Counted from the first letter of the stretch, positions 10,452-20,013 are shown. The stretch: 64,000 bases of DNA from Pseudomonas wenzhouensis (GCF_021029445.1 NZ_CP072610.1:2108001-2172000), one strand, 5' to 3'. The notes: a model not told the origin generated them from the letters alone. A program made the numbers and translations.

Positions 10452-12830
10452 ATGAAATTCAGTGAACAGTGGCTGCGCAGCTGGGTGAATCCCGGCGTAT
10501 CCCGCGAGGAGCTGGTCGCGCGCCTGTCCATGGTCGGCCTCGAAGTCGACGCCGTGCAGCCTGTGGCCGGCGCCTTCAGTGGTGTGGTGGTCGGTGAGAT
10601 CCTGAGTGCCGAGCAACATCCGGACGCCGACAAGCTGCGCGTCTGCCAGGTCAGCAATGGCGCCGAGACCTTCCAGGTCGTTTGCGGTGCGCCCAATGCT
10701 CGCGTCGGCATCAAGATTCCGTTCGCCATGATCGGTGCCGAGCTGCCAGGCGATTTCAAGATCAAGAAGGCCAAACTGCGTGGCGTGGAGTCCCAGGGCA
10801 TGCTGTGCTCGGCTTCCGAGCTGCAGATCAGCGAGGACAACAGTGGTCTGATGGAGCTGGCGGCAGACGCCCCGGTAGGCCAGGACATTCGTACCTACCT
10901 GGGCCTGGATGACGCCAGCATCGAGATCGGCCTGACGCCTAACCGCGGCGATTGCCTGTCGCTCGCTGGCCTGGCCCGCGAAGTCGGCGCCATGTACAGC
11001 GCTGCAGTTTCTCCAGTTGCTGTCGACGCCGTTGCGCCTGTGCATGACGAAGTGCGCCCGGTCGAAGTGCTCGCGCCCAAGGCTTGCCCGCGCTACCTCG
11101 GTCGCGTCGTGCGTAACGTCGACCTGTCTCGTCCGACGCCGTTGTGGATGGTCGAACGTCTGCGTCGCTCCGATATCCGCAGCATCGATGCGGCGGTGGA
11201 CATCACCAACTATGTGATGCTCGAGCTGGGTCAGCCCATGCATGCCTTCGATCTTGCTGAGATTAACGGCGGCATTCGCGTGCGCATGGCTGAAGAGGGC
11301 GAGAAGCTGGTGTTGCTCGACGGCCAGGAAGTTAGCCTGCGTACTGATACGCTGGTCATCGCTGATCACAGTCGCGCCCTGGCCATCGCAGGTGTGATGG
11401 GCGGTGAGCACAGCGGTGTGAGCGACAAGACGCGCGACCTGTTCCTGGAAAGTGCCTTCTTCGACAATATCGCCGTTGCCGGCAAGGCCCGCTTCTATGG
11501 CCTGCACACCGACGCTTCGCACCGTTTCGAGCGGGGTGTGGATTCGCAACTGGCGCGCAAAGCGATGGAGCGCGCGACTGCGCTGCTGCTGGAGATCGTT
11601 GGCGGCGAAGCCGGTCCGATCATCGAAGTCAGCAGCGAGGCCGATCTGCCGAATGTGGCGCCGATCACTCTGCGCGCCGAGCGCATCAGCCAGATGCTGG
11701 GTATGGACATGGACGGCGCCGAGGCCGAGCGCCTGCTCACCGCGCTGGGGCTGGGCGTCAGTGCTCAGGGTGCTGGCCAGTGGCTGGTCAGCGTGCCAAG
11801 TCATCGTTTCGATATCAGCCTGGAAGTGGATCTGATCGAAGAGCTGGGTCGCCTGTATGGTTATAACCGCTTGCCGGTGCGTTACCCGCAGGCTCGTCTC
11901 GAGCCGCAGACCAAGGCCGAGGCGCGTGCCGAGCTGCCTGCGTTACGTCGCTTGCTGGTCGCCCGTGGTTATCAGGAGGCGATCACCTACAGCTTCATCG
12001 ATCCCAAGCTGTTCGAGCTGTTCACCCCGGGCGTGGAGCCGCTGCAACTGGCCAACCCGATTTCCGCCGACATGGCTGCCATGCGTTCTTCGCTGTGGCC
12101 CGGTCTGGTCAAGGCGCTACAGCACAACCTCAACCGTCAGCAGTCGCGCGTGCGCCTGTTCGAAAGCGGTCTGCGTTTCGTCGGTCAGCTGGAAGGCCTG
12201 CAGCAGGAAGCCATGCTTGCTGGTGTGATCAGCGGCAGCCGTCTACCTGAAGGCTGGGCTAACAGTCGCGAGAGTGCCGACTTCTTCGACCTGAAGGCTG
12301 ATGTCGAAGCGCTGCTGGGTTATGCCGGTGCGGCCGATGCCTTCCGTTTCGTGCCGGGTGAGCACCCAGCGTTGCATCCAGGCCAGACCGCTCGCATCGA
12401 GCGTGAAGGGCGCCTGGTAGGCTTCATGGGGGCTCTGCATCCTGAGCTTGCCAAGACCCTGGGTCTGGATCAGCCAGTGTTCCTCTTCGAACTGGTCCTG
12501 GCCGAGGTTGCGGCCGGTCGTATGCCTGTATTCAGCGAGTTGTCGCGCTTCCCTGAGGTGCGCCGTGACCTGGCGCTGCTGGTCGAGCGTGAGCAGCCTG
12601 CCGAAGCCGTATTGGCTGCAATTCGTGAAACAGCGGGTGAGTGGCTGACAGACCTCAAGCTATTTGACGTCTATCACGGTAAAGGTATTGATCCGCTTAG
12701 AAAAAGCCTTGCCGTCGGCTTGACCTGGCAACATCCATCGCGCACTCTTAATGACGATGAGGTGAGTACTACTACGCAAAATATCCTCACCTGCCTCGAA
12801 CAAAGGTTCAACGCCACGTTAAGGAAGTAG
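10452..12830 (+). CDS. pheT: Phenylalanine--tRNA ligase beta subunit
   Basis: 792 residues. Order: EMAP-like tRNA-binding domain (residues 40-150, HPDADKLRVCQV, VVCGAPNARVG), B3/B4 editing domain, B5 domain, catalytic-like core, and C-terminal ferredoxin-fold anticodon-binding domain (SRFPEVRRDLALLV). I chose the ATG at 10452 (MKFSEQWLRSWV), the family's standard start, with AAGGAG upstream. It is three bases from ihfA, indicating co-transcription. Confidence 0.97.
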   Translation: MKFSEQWLRSWVNPGVSREELVARLSMVGLEVDAVQPVAGAFSGVVVGEILSAEQHPDADKLRVCQVSNGAETFQVVCGAPNARVGIKIPFAMIGAELPGDFKIKKAKLRGVESQGMLCSASELQISEDNSGLMELAADAPVGQDIRTYLGLDDASIEIGLTPNRGDCLSLAGLAREVGAMYSAAVSPVAVDAVAPVHDEVRPVEVLAPKACPRYLGRVVRNVDLSRPTPLWMVERLRRSDIRSIDAAVDITNYVMLELGQPMHAFDLAEINGGIRVRMAEEGEKLVLLDGQEVSLRTDTLVIADHSRALAIAGVMGGEHSGVSDKTRDLFLESAFFDNIAVAGKARFYGLHTDASHRFERGVDSQLARKAMERATALLLEIVGGEAGPIIEVSSEADLPNVAPITLRAERISQMLGMDMDGAEAERLLTALGLGVSAQGAGQWLVSVPSHRFDISLEVDLIEELGRLYGYNRLPVRYPQARLEPQTKAEARAELPALRRLLVARGYQEAITYSFIDPKLFELFTPGVEPLQLANPISADMAAMRSSLWPGLVKALQHNLNRQQSRVRLFESGLRFVGQLEGLQQEAMLAGVISGSRLPEGWANSRESADFFDLKADVEALLGYAGAADAFRFVPGEHPALHPGQTARIEREGRLVGFMGALHPELAKTLGLDQPVFLFELVLAEVAAGRMPVFSELSRFPEVRRDLALLVEREQPAEAVLAAIRETAGEWLTDLKLFDVYHGKGIDPLRKSLAVGLTWQHPSRTLNDDEVSTTTQNILTCLEQRFNATLRK

Positions 12831-12833
12831 CGT

Positions 12834-13136
12834 ATGGGGGCTCTGACGAAAGCTGAAATGGCGGAACGTCTGTATGAAGAGCTCGGCCTGAACAAACGGG
12901 AAGCCAAGGAACTGGTGGAGCTGTTTTTTGAAGAGATCCGCCAGGCTCTTGAGCTGAACGAACAGGTCAAGCTGTCCGGGTTCGGCAACTTCGACTTGCG
13001 CGACAAGCGCCAGCGACCCGGCCGTAACCCGAAAACAGGGGAAGAGATTCCAATCACGGCTCGCCGTGTGGTCACTTTTCGTCCAGGGCAAAAATTGAAA
13101 GCCAGGGTCGAGGCCTATGCTGGAACCAAGTCATAA
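12834..13136 (+). CDS. ihfA: Integration host factor alpha subunit
   Basis: A 100-residue HU/IHF-fold DNA-bending protein with the standard [18 protein letters not shown] start and the [27 protein letters not shown] beta-arm region. It forms a heterodimer with IhfB and bends DNA for recombination, replication and transcription. It begins three bases after the pheT stop and overlaps the next gene by 20 bases, the order usual in gamma-proteobacteria. Confidence 0.97.
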   Translation: MGALTKAEMAERLYEELGLNKREAKELVELFFEEIRQALELNEQVKLSGFGNFDLRDKRQRPGRNPKTGEEIPITARRVVTFRPGQKLKARVEAYAGTKS

Positions 13137-13473
13137 CGACGAACTACCGGTAATTCCCGGCAAACGCTACTTCACCATTGGTGAGGTCAGTGAACTCTGC
13201 GCGGTCAAACCCCACGTTCTACGTTACTGGGAGCAGGAATTCCCACAACTGAACCCGGTAAAGCGGCGGGGTAACCGTCGCTATTACCAGCGTCAGGATG
13301 TGCTGATGATTCGGCAGATTCGTGCACTTCTGTACGATCAAGGCTTCACCATCGGTGGCGCACGTCAGCGTCTTTCCGGTGACGAAGCCAAGGACGACAC
13401 CACCCAGTATCGTCAGTTGATCAAGCAGATGGTCGCCGAGCTAGAGGATGTGCTGTACGTGCTGAGGAAGTAA
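13117..13473 (+). CDS. MerR-family transcriptional regulator
   Basis: 118 residues: a winged-helix MerR DNA-binding domain near the N-terminus ([25 protein letters not shown], then [23 protein letters not shown]) and a short C-terminal helix. It lacks effector-binding cysteines. It overlaps ihfA, the same arrangement as PA2737 in P. aeruginosa. Targets are not known to me. Confidence 0.9.
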   Translation: MLEPSHNDELPVIPGKRYFTIGEVSELCAVKPHVLRYWEQEFPQLNPVKRRGNRRYYQRQDVLMIRQIRALLYDQGFTIGGARQRLSGDEAKDDTTQYRQLIKQMVAELEDVLYVLRK

Positions 13474-13548
13474 GGCCAAGAAAAAGTTGCCTTATTTCAA
13501 AAGCTTAATGTATAGTTCATCCCGCTTTCGGTCACCCGGAGGCATCGT

Positions 13549-13625
13549 CGGGGCGTAGCGCAGCCCGGTAGCGCACTTGCATGGGGTGCAAGGGGTCGAG
13601 TGTTCGAATCACTCCGTCCCGACCA
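13549..13625 (+). tRNA. tRNA-Pro(GGG)
   Basis: A 77-base cloverleaf: acceptor CGGGGCG/CGTCCCG (one G-U), D arm GCGCAGCCCGGTAGCGC, anticodon arm CTTGC-ATGGGGT-GCAAG (anticodon GGG), T arm GTTCGAATC, and an encoded CCA. The acquired region starts directly after it, so its 3' end is the probable attachment site of the island. No second copy of the 3' end is visible in the window. Confidence 0.95.
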
Positions 13626-13638
13626 AAAAACCCTAGAA

Positions 13639-13671
13639 AATCCAGTCACTTAACGGTGGCTGGATTTTTTT
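13639..13671 (+). terminator. Intrinsic terminator of tRNA-Pro
   Basis: An 11-bp stem (AATCCAGTCAC with GTGGCTGGATT, one G-U), 6-base loop and a T run. The stretch 13672-13866 after it has no convincing gene. A short minus-strand frame ending near 13684 (GKKWGKNQRQS) could be the worn tail of an integrase. Confidence 0.85.
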
Positions 13672-13866
13672 ATGCCTGATGGATTATGACTGTCTTTGAT
13701 TTTTGCCCCACTTTTTGCCCCACCGCTGAACGTGGCAATACTGGAGGGGGAATAAGGCTGCCATTTCAGCTGCTCCTGTATTGCAGGTCGGCCTGACTAA
13801 GGGCCTCAGAGGCCTCTCTCGGCCAGGAGCGGTCATCGAGTATCTACCGATGCTGGGCCGATTCAC

Positions 13867-14898
13867 CTATTTTCCCTGCTTAAACGCCCTCAACAGCTTC
13901 TCGGGCACGAAATACAGATCACCCCGGGCCCTGGTGCAGGCTACGTACAGCTTGTTGCGGGTTTGCGGGTTGGCCAGATGTAGCCTCTCAGCCACATAGT
14001 CTTTCCAGATACCCGGGCCCATCACAATGCAAACATCGTTAAAGTGATCCATGCCCTTGCTTGCCCCCCAATTTTCGGAGTGGCAGCCGTACTTGTAGTG
14101 TTCACTCAAAAACAACTTCACGATGGCTGGGTCAGCGTGCAACAAGTTGGCCTGGTCTTGGTCGTCCACCGTAATGATCCGACTGCCCCGTTCCTCATGG
14201 GCACCCATCGCGATTTGTAGCTTTTCGCTGATGAAGTCGCAGACCGTTTTTGCGCATCGCCAGCTGCGGCTCAGTGTTGCCTTGTCTACCGTGAGACCGG
14301 CATCACGAAAGCGCTTCTCGTAGCGGGCGACATCGTCGTGAAGGTTTTTGTTTATCGCTCCGTCTCTGCTGGTATCGAAGGTATGCTGGTGGAAGTCACC
14401 GACGAACATCATGCCAATTCTCGCCTGGGAAACCTCCAGCAGCAGGTTGAAGTCGTGGCCCGCGAAATCCTGTACCTCGTCGACGTACAGGCAGTCGTAA
14501 AAGCGCTCCAGGCGGGCGCGCACGTCCGGTATGGCCTTCACGACCTGTAGCAGTTTGGCGAGGCGGCAGTGATAGAGCCTGCCGCTGCCATCGCGGTACC
14601 GATTGAGATCGTCCAGGGGGTAGTGCCTGTCGGGCGGGCGCCTGAAATTCAGGCCTCGGGTTCCTAGCTGCAATTGCATCAAGGGCCGATAGCAGAACCC
14701 ATGCAGGAACGAGAAGTACGTCATGAGCGTGATGTTGGATGGGATCATCCCAAATCTCTGGATGATCCTGTTACGCAGGTGCCGGTGATTGTTGTCCGTG
14801 TAAGTGATGACCAATGCCCGCTGATCACTGCTGAGACGCTCGATGATCAGGCTGGTTTTTCCGGATCCTGCAACGGAAAAAATTACGCTCTTATCCAT
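13867..14898 (-). CDS. UvrD-like SF1 helicase, short GajB-like (Gabija)
   Basis: A 343-residue superfamily 1 NTPase. Walker A is at residues 9-18 (VAGSGKTSLI), the Walker B/DExx equivalent is YVDEVQDF near 139, a GDFHQHTF segment resembles motif III, and NKLYVACTRARG near 316 is motif VI. It overlaps the upstream OLD-type nuclease gene by 16 bases. That pairing matches Gabija, where GajB is the helicase partner that senses DNA ends or nucleotide depletion and activates GajA. GajB proteins are usually near 490 residues, so this is a compact version lacking most accessory domains. The motif set is complete, so it does not look like a broken gene. Confidence 0.8.
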   Translation of the reverse strand: MDKSVIFSVAGSGKTSLIIERLSSDQRALVITYTDNNHRHLRNRIIQRFGMIPSNITLMTYFSFLHGFCYRPLMQLQLGTRGLNFRRPPDRHYPLDDLNRYRDGSGRLYHCRLAKLLQVVKAIPDVRARLERFYDCLYVDEVQDFAGHDFNLLLEVSQARIGMMFVGDFHQHTFDTSRDGAINKNLHDDVARYEKRFRDAGLTVDKATLSRSWRCAKTVCDFISEKLQIAMGAHEERGSRIITVDDQDQANLLHADPAIVKLFLSEHYKYGCHSENWGASKGMDHFNDVCIVMGPGIWKDYVAERLHLANPQTRNKLYVACTRARGDLYFVPEKLLRAFKQGK

Positions 14899-16445
14899 TC
14901 GATCGCTTCCTGTATGTACTTAGGGGCGATCAGTTCAGCGGACTTATTGGTCAGCAGCTCGAAAGCGGCATCCGCTTTATTTTTGAGCATGTACTCTTGA
15001 ACGGTCAGCTTTTTGCGTCCCGCAGCAAAAAGGTCGTCGCAGGTTTTCTGGTTGTCGCTGTACAGCCCTATTTCGAAGGTGCTTCGCTCAGGATCTGGAT
15101 CGGCAAAAATCTTGGCCGACTCGTAAAGGTAGCCTTCGTAGTTCGCTACACAGTTCTGTTGATAGTCACCGTCGTTATCCCGAATTGCGGCGATTCTGAT
15201 GTTCAGGAGCCTTCCGAGCTCCAGGTAGCGTTTAAAGCTCGTTCCGCCGATCGAGATGATGTGCACATCATTAGCTTGGGGAAGGTGGCCTGCCTGCTGC
15301 GTGTAGAAATGCTCCATGAGGATGAATTCTGCATCACCTTCGACCAGGATGACTCGCGTGGAGAGAGCGAGCTCAAGGACGTTGTTATCGGGTGCTTTCA
15401 TGAAGAAGGTTGCGGTGGGCTCCGACAGGTCTTTCAAGCGTCCCGCATGACCAGATCCGAGCAGCAGCGCGTGGCGTAGATCGAGCCGTGCGCAGATATG
15501 GCTGCTGTGCGTCGCGATGAACAACTGAGTGCCTGTCGTGCCCGCCAGCCTCTCAACCAAGCGCTTCATGTTGGTGTGGCTCAGATGGTTTTCGGGCTCT
15601 TCCAGCAACAGCGCGTGCAGGCTCCCTTTTTCCTCGTGTTTCTGCAGGGCAAAACTGGTCTTGATGAAGCACTGCTCACCTTTGCCGCGATTCTCAATAG
15701 GGATGCCGCCCTTGGTGATCACCAAATCGGTTTCAAGGTTGGAGCGCGAGCTGGTTCGCAAGGCAAACTGATAGTCGCCGAGCGTGTCGTTCAAATCCTT
15801 CAGGTTCTCTCGACCGAACGCCTCTTTCCCTTGCCGGTAGCGATTTTCGAGGCGGTAGCGATCCCGCACCTCGGTATGGAATCCGAACGCCGCCCGGGTG
15901 TATTCGCGAGCGGCGTATTCACTGTCAATACGAGAGCTGTCGATCATCAGGTGCTTGACCGGCCGCCGGTAGGTGACGTGAGGCGCCCCGGCGAACGTCG
16001 AGAACTGCACGCTGTAATACTCAAAGGGAAAGCTATCCCTGTTGGCTTTGAGTAGGTCGACTATCGTCTGGCCGAACTCCTCGATCAATGGGACGATGGT
16101 CATGCGTAGACCATCTGTCTGCGTTCCCTGAGCGTTTTGGGCACCATGAAAACCCTGTTCGTCTCCCTCTTCGAGAAACACGTCCACGATGACCTCGGGA
16201 AGCAAATCCAGCGTCGCAGGGCCAGCCAGAAATCTCTGCACCGCCCCCTGATTCAGCAAGGCTTCATAACCTATGCTCTCGACGCGGCTGCGACTCGCGC
16301 TCAGCGCCAGATCCAAGGCCAATAGCACGCTGCTCTTGCCAGTCTCGTTGTCGCCGATCAGGACGTTCTTGCCTGGGTCAAACTCAAGGGTCAGGTCGCC
16401 GAAACTTTTGAAATTCTTGACCACCATTTTTTTGATAGCCGGCAT
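14883..16445 (-). CDS. OLD-family ATPase/TOPRIM endonuclease, GajA-like (Gabija)
   Basis: 520 residues. An ABC-type ATPase domain comes first (KNFKSFGDLTLEF, Walker A GDNETGKSS near 31-39; LLLEEPENHLSH as signature/Walker B; FIATHSSHICARL). A C-terminal TOPRIM domain follows, with acidic residues in VILVEGDAEFIL (about 360) and IRDNDGDYQ (about 420). OLD proteins nick or cut DNA, and GajA does so when nucleotide inhibition is lifted. The start at 16445 is set by AAGGAG seven bases upstream; an earlier in-frame start at 16535 lacks one. Operon with the helicase gene downstream. Alternatively this is a free-standing class 2 OLD system; the pairing favours Gabija. Confidence 0.82.
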   Translation of the reverse strand: MPAIKKMVVKNFKSFGDLTLEFDPGKNVLIGDNETGKSSVLLALDLALSASRSRVESIGYEALLNQGAVQRFLAGPATLDLLPEVIVDVFLEEGDEQGFHGAQNAQGTQTDGLRMTIVPLIEEFGQTIVDLLKANRDSFPFEYYSVQFSTFAGAPHVTYRRPVKHLMIDSSRIDSEYAAREYTRAAFGFHTEVRDRYRLENRYRQGKEAFGRENLKDLNDTLGDYQFALRTSSRSNLETDLVITKGGIPIENRGKGEQCFIKTSFALQKHEEKGSLHALLLEEPENHLSHTNMKRLVERLAGTTGTQLFIATHSSHICARLDLRHALLLGSGHAGRLKDLSEPTATFFMKAPDNNVLELALSTRVILVEGDAEFILMEHFYTQQAGHLPQANDVHIISIGGTSFKRYLELGRLLNIRIAAIRDNDGDYQQNCVANYEGYLYESAKIFADPDPERSTFEIGLYSDNQKTCDDLFAAGRKKLTVQEYMLKNKADAAFELLTNKSAELIAPKYIQEAIEWIRA

Positions 16446-16893
16446 GTTCACTCCTTCTAACGTGCGCGTAGTTGGGGAAAGCGCGTGCTCTGTCCCTAGG
16501 CAGCTGATGGGGCATGAGCCTCGGTAAGCTATCAATTTGACACTGCGCCAGACAATCCTGAGTTTAGGAGTGTCCCCTCGGATTTAAGGTGCGGTAGATA
16601 GATACTCGCATCAGCCTCGACACGTTTGAGCGTCAGATCATTGGCATAACCGTCAAGCCCCAAGGTCGTCTAGGGGCATAGGGATGGTTCAGGATCAACT
16701 CGTGATACGGTGGGCTTGCGTATCACCGAATTGTTTAATTACGCGGGCCGGTGCCATTCTTATCCTGAGGCGTCCGGGGCTGACTCCACGCAGCCTGCCA
16801 GGGTCTGTAAGATGAGTCTCTCGGGAGACGCGTGAGGTCGCGGTTGCGATAAATCCGCGAGATCTCTTCAACCAAGGAATAGGTTCAACGCCA
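16446..16893. other. Intergenic region between divergent defence pairs
   Basis: About 450 bases hold no supported gene. The region must carry the promoters of the leftward nuclease/helicase pair and the rightward ATPase/HNH pair. I did not find a clear -35/-10 pair or strong hairpin in it. Confidence 0.5.
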
Positions 16894-18456
16894 GTGTTTA
16901 CAGTAATTCGCCCTGGGCAATCGCTTCCCAATCAAGGCCGTTCTCAGGCCTACCTCGTCTGCGACAATTGGGACGATTGGTTCGCGTATCGAACGATGTT
17001 CACTCTGTTCGTATTTGACGGAGCTGGCGTCCGCCATAGGCCGGGCTCTGTAAAAATTGGGGAAGTGGGGTTAGTTGGAGGCCCTGGCGGCCCGGAAACC
17101 CCGAGAGGCACACGCTTTCCAACGCTTAATGACCACTTCAGCCAGCTCGACCCCTCGGTGCACTTTTCGCTTGGCCAGGACGAGGACTACTACGAAACAC
17201 TGACAGGTCTCTCCTACGGGTTCGGCGTGAAAGTGCTAGAGGCACTGTGTGACTGTGCCTATGATTTGGACATTTTTCGGCGCCACAAGGAGGAGGGTGT
17301 CATGTCCGTTTCCCTGTTGCGATCTGTCCATGAGTCGTCGGTTCTCAATCGGCTGCATCGACTCGCTCATGGCAACCCAATACTGACCAAGTTCGAATTT
17401 CAGTTCATGTTTCCACCGGCTCCGCTGGGTGAAAACGAGATTCCACGCGTTCCACCGATCATGAGCTTCAATGTAACCCCTAACTCGGAGCCGCCGACAA
17501 ACCTGCACGTGCTGGTTGGCCGCAATGGTGTGGGGAAGACGCGTTGCATCCAAAGCATCATAAATACGATTCTGGAAAGAGATAGCGACACGGCCCCTCG
17601 CGGGCAATTGATGCGTCTAGGGGAAAATAAAGACGAGTGGGCATTTTCTCGCCTGGTGTCCGTTTCATTCAGCGCCTTCGACAGTTTCGAGCTTCCGCCA
17701 GTCGGCCAGCAGCGCACAGCAGCCACCTTTGTTGGCCTTCGAACGCAGCGACCATCAGATGGGAAGATGCTTGATGAGCTCAAGACGCCTGACGCACTGG
17801 CTACAGATTTTGTAGACAGCTTGGCAGTATGTCGCAACGGCCCCCGAAGGGATCGCTGGCTGCGCGCTATTCAAACGCTTTCTACTGATCCGCTTTTCGG
17901 TGAAACAGGCGTGGAAACCTTGGTCGAGCACGAATTCGATTGGCAGGAACGAGCCAGGCGTTTTTTCAAGCTGCTTAGTTCTGGGCACGCGATTGTGCTA
18001 CTGACGACCACGCGCCTTGTTGAGTTAGTCGATGAGCAGACACTGGTCGTGCTCGATGAGCCCGAGGGGCACTTACACCCCCCTTTGCTATCAGCATTCA
18101 TTCGTACCATCTCAGATCTCTTGGTCGCAAGGAACGGATTTGCGTTGATATCCACTCATTCTCCGGTTGTACTGCAGGAGGTCCCAAAAAGCTGCGTGTG
18201 GATGCTGCGACGCACCAGAACACTGGCGGCTGTAGAGCGCCCCTCTCTCGAGACCTTTGGTGAAAGTGCGGGGGTGTTGACCCGAGAAGTCTTTGGGCTT
18301 GAGGTCTCGAACTCCGGCTTCCATCAACTGATAGCAGCCGTCTCGAACCAGCCGGGAACCTCGTTTGAGGCTGTTGAGCGGCATTTCGGTGGACAGTTGG
18401 GAGCAGAGGCGCAAGCGCTGGCTCGTGGGTTAGTCATCAGGGGCAGCAACCCATGA
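16894..18456 (+). CDS. AAA/ABC-type ATPase, PtuA-like (Septu)
   Basis: 520 residues with a GTG start. An N-terminal region unlike known domains (about 1-190) is followed by Walker A LVGRNGVGKTRCI near 206. The C-terminal part has LVVLDEPEGHLHPP near 383 (signature/Walker B region) and FALISTHSPVVLQEV (switch His). This is the architecture of the ATPase that pairs with an HNH nuclease in Septu. It overlaps the HNH gene by 4 bases (ATGA), which supports a two-gene system. In Septu the ATPase assembles with the nuclease and controls its DNA cutting. The long N-terminal extension could mean a variant or separate ATPase-HNH type. Confidence 0.75.
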   Translation: MFTVIRPGQSLPNQGRSQAYLVCDNWDDWFAYRTMFTLFVFDGAGVRHRPGSVKIGEVGLVGGPGGPETPRGTRFPTLNDHFSQLDPSVHFSLGQDEDYYETLTGLSYGFGVKVLEALCDCAYDLDIFRRHKEEGVMSVSLLRSVHESSVLNRLHRLAHGNPILTKFEFQFMFPPAPLGENEIPRVPPIMSFNVTPNSEPPTNLHVLVGRNGVGKTRCIQSIINTILERDSDTAPRGQLMRLGENKDEWAFSRLVSVSFSAFDSFELPPVGQQRTAATFVGLRTQRPSDGKMLDELKTPDALATDFVDSLAVCRNGPRRDRWLRAIQTLSTDPLFGETGVETLVEHEFDWQERARRFFKLLSSGHAIVLLTTTRLVELVDEQTLVVLDEPEGHLHPPLLSAFIRTISDLLVARNGFALISTHSPVVLQEVPKSCVWMLRRTRTLAAVERPSLETFGESAGVLTREVFGLEVSNSGFHQLIAAVSNQPGTSFEAVERHFGGQLGAEAQALARGLVIRGSNP

Positions 18457-19313
18457 TCCGTTTACCGCTACCGACCTTCGATGTGGCCGAAGCCGTGCAA
18501 GTGTGCGCGTCCGGTATCACGATAGCGGAGAGGGCCCAGGCACTGTTAGATGCCTTACCGGTCATTCAGCATACTGAGACGGCGTATCGTGAGCTTGCTC
18601 CGCACGGAAGGCTCTACGAAATGCAGGGCAGCGATCAGGTTACACCTGATTTGGACGGTACCCTGATGGGGGTCATCTATAAGTCGCATTTTGCGCGAAA
18701 CAACTCTCCATCCAGAAAGCTGTACGAACTGATAAAAATGGCACCGGAGTTCGGCATCTGCCCGTTATGCAGCCAGCGTGTCGTCGCTACAGTCGATCAC
18801 TACCTCCCCCAGAAGCATTTCCCTTCGCTTAATCTCACCCCGGTGAACCTGATCCCAGCTTGTTCGGACTGCAACAAGCGAAAGCTGGCCATGGTGGCAG
18901 CGCGCGCAGAAGATCAAACGTTGCATCCGTACTATGACGATCTAGGAAGTGATCGTTGGTTGTTCGCCGAGGTGTCTCCCTCATCACCACCAACGGTGGA
19001 GTTCAAAGTCCGAGCTCCTGCTGCATGGGATGACGTCCTTGCTGCACGTGTAACTCATCACTTCGGGCTTATGGGGCTGGCGGAGTTGTACGCCGCTCAG
19101 GCAGCTAGTGAGCTCGCTGATGTTTCGTTCTTCATGGAAGAGCTTGGCGCAGCAGCAGGTGCGATTGGGGTCTATCAGCAGCTCGATCAGCAGTTCAGAA
19201 CGCGCTACGCACGCGATCGTAATTCATGGAAGACCGCGCTTTATGAAGGGTTGCGCGATTCAGAGTGGTTTTGTGCTGAAGGGTATCGGTTGATTCGCCC
19301 AAGGGCTAGATAG
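18453..19313 (+). CDS. HNH endonuclease, PtuB-like (Septu)
   Basis: 286 residues. A zinc-supported HNH core is visible: CPLC (about 102), VDHYLPQKHFPSL with catalytic His, an Asn in NLIPACSDC and CSDCNKRK (about 141). The flanking regions are helical and unfamiliar. The start overlaps the ATPase stop as ATGA, so both are made together. It should be the DNA-cutting effector. Confidence 0.77.
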   Translation: MIRLPLPTFDVAEAVQVCASGITIAERAQALLDALPVIQHTETAYRELAPHGRLYEMQGSDQVTPDLDGTLMGVIYKSHFARNNSPSRKLYELIKMAPEFGICPLCSQRVVATVDHYLPQKHFPSLNLTPVNLIPACSDCNKRKLAMVAARAEDQTLHPYYDDLGSDRWLFAEVSPSSPPTVEFKVRAPAAWDDVLAARVTHHFGLMGLAELYAAQAASELADVSFFMEELGAAAGAIGVYQQLDQQFRTRYARDRNSWKTALYEGLRDSEWFCAEGYRLIRPRAR

Positions 19314-19374
19314 ATCTGAATGGCTGCTCTTGGCCGGTTAGCGACGGCCTGGCTGCGACCGTCGCTATGCATGG

Positions 19375-19995
19375 TCAAACCTCGGTCTGTTCCGCCATCT
19401 CCAGGACGTCATCGACCTCAATCCCCAGATATCGAACGGTGCTCTCCAGCTTCGTATGGCCGAGCAGCAGTTGAACCGCCCGCAGGTTCTTCGTCCTGCG
19501 ATAGATCAGTGATGCCTTCGTACGTCTCATTGTGTGAGTGCCATACATGGCTGGATCAAGGCCAATGGCTTGCACCCAGCCTTTGACGATACGAGCGTAT
19601 TGACGAGTGGATAGATGGTCTGAGGTGTGCAGCCTGCTCGGGAAAAGGCAGTCCTGGCTACGGAGCTGGGCTTGGTGTATCCAGGCCGCGAGAGCAGACC
19701 GTGTTTGCTCAGTAATTTCGAACTGCACTGGTCGCTTCGTTTTCTGCTGCATAACCATTGCTCGTGATGACACATGCTCGCCATGAGCAACGTCGCATAC
19801 ACGGAGCTTGGTTAAGTCGCAGGCTCGAAGCTTGCTGTCGATGGCCAGATCGAACAAAGCCAGATCCCGGGTTCGTTCTGCAAGCTGAAGCCTTACTCGG
19901 ATGGCCCAGATATCTCTCAGCCGGAGCGGGGTTTTCTGTCCGACCAACTTTCCTTTGTTCCAGGGCCGGCGGGTGCAGGTAGCAGTGATGTTCAT
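19375..19995 (-). CDS. Small tyrosine recombinase
   Basis: A 206-residue integrase-fold protein with a full catalytic set: Arg in SKLRACDLTKL, His-x-x-Arg in THTMRRT, His in LLLGHTKL and Tyr in STVRYLGI. It has almost no core-binding domain, so it belongs to the short recombinases found on pseudomonad mobile DNA. A good GGAGG precedes the ATG at 19995. The IS21 end begins only 19 bases upstream, so the original promoter has been displaced and expression now depends on the IS. Confidence 0.85.
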   Translation of the reverse strand: MNITATCTRRPWNKGKLVGQKTPLRLRDIWAIRVRLQLAERTRDLALFDLAIDSKLRACDLTKLRVCDVAHGEHVSSRAMVMQQKTKRPVQFEITEQTRSALAAWIHQAQLRSQDCLFPSRLHTSDHLSTRQYARIVKGWVQAIGLDPAMYGTHTMRRTKASLIYRRTKNLRAVQLLLGHTKLESTVRYLGIEVDDVLEMAEQTEV

Positions 19996-20013
19996 GGCAA
20001 GTCCTCCACATGT

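Noticed and set aside
10434..11804. 456-codon minus-strand frame across pheT
   Set aside because: Lies opposite the canonical PheT sequence and has no ribosome binding site or recognisable domain.
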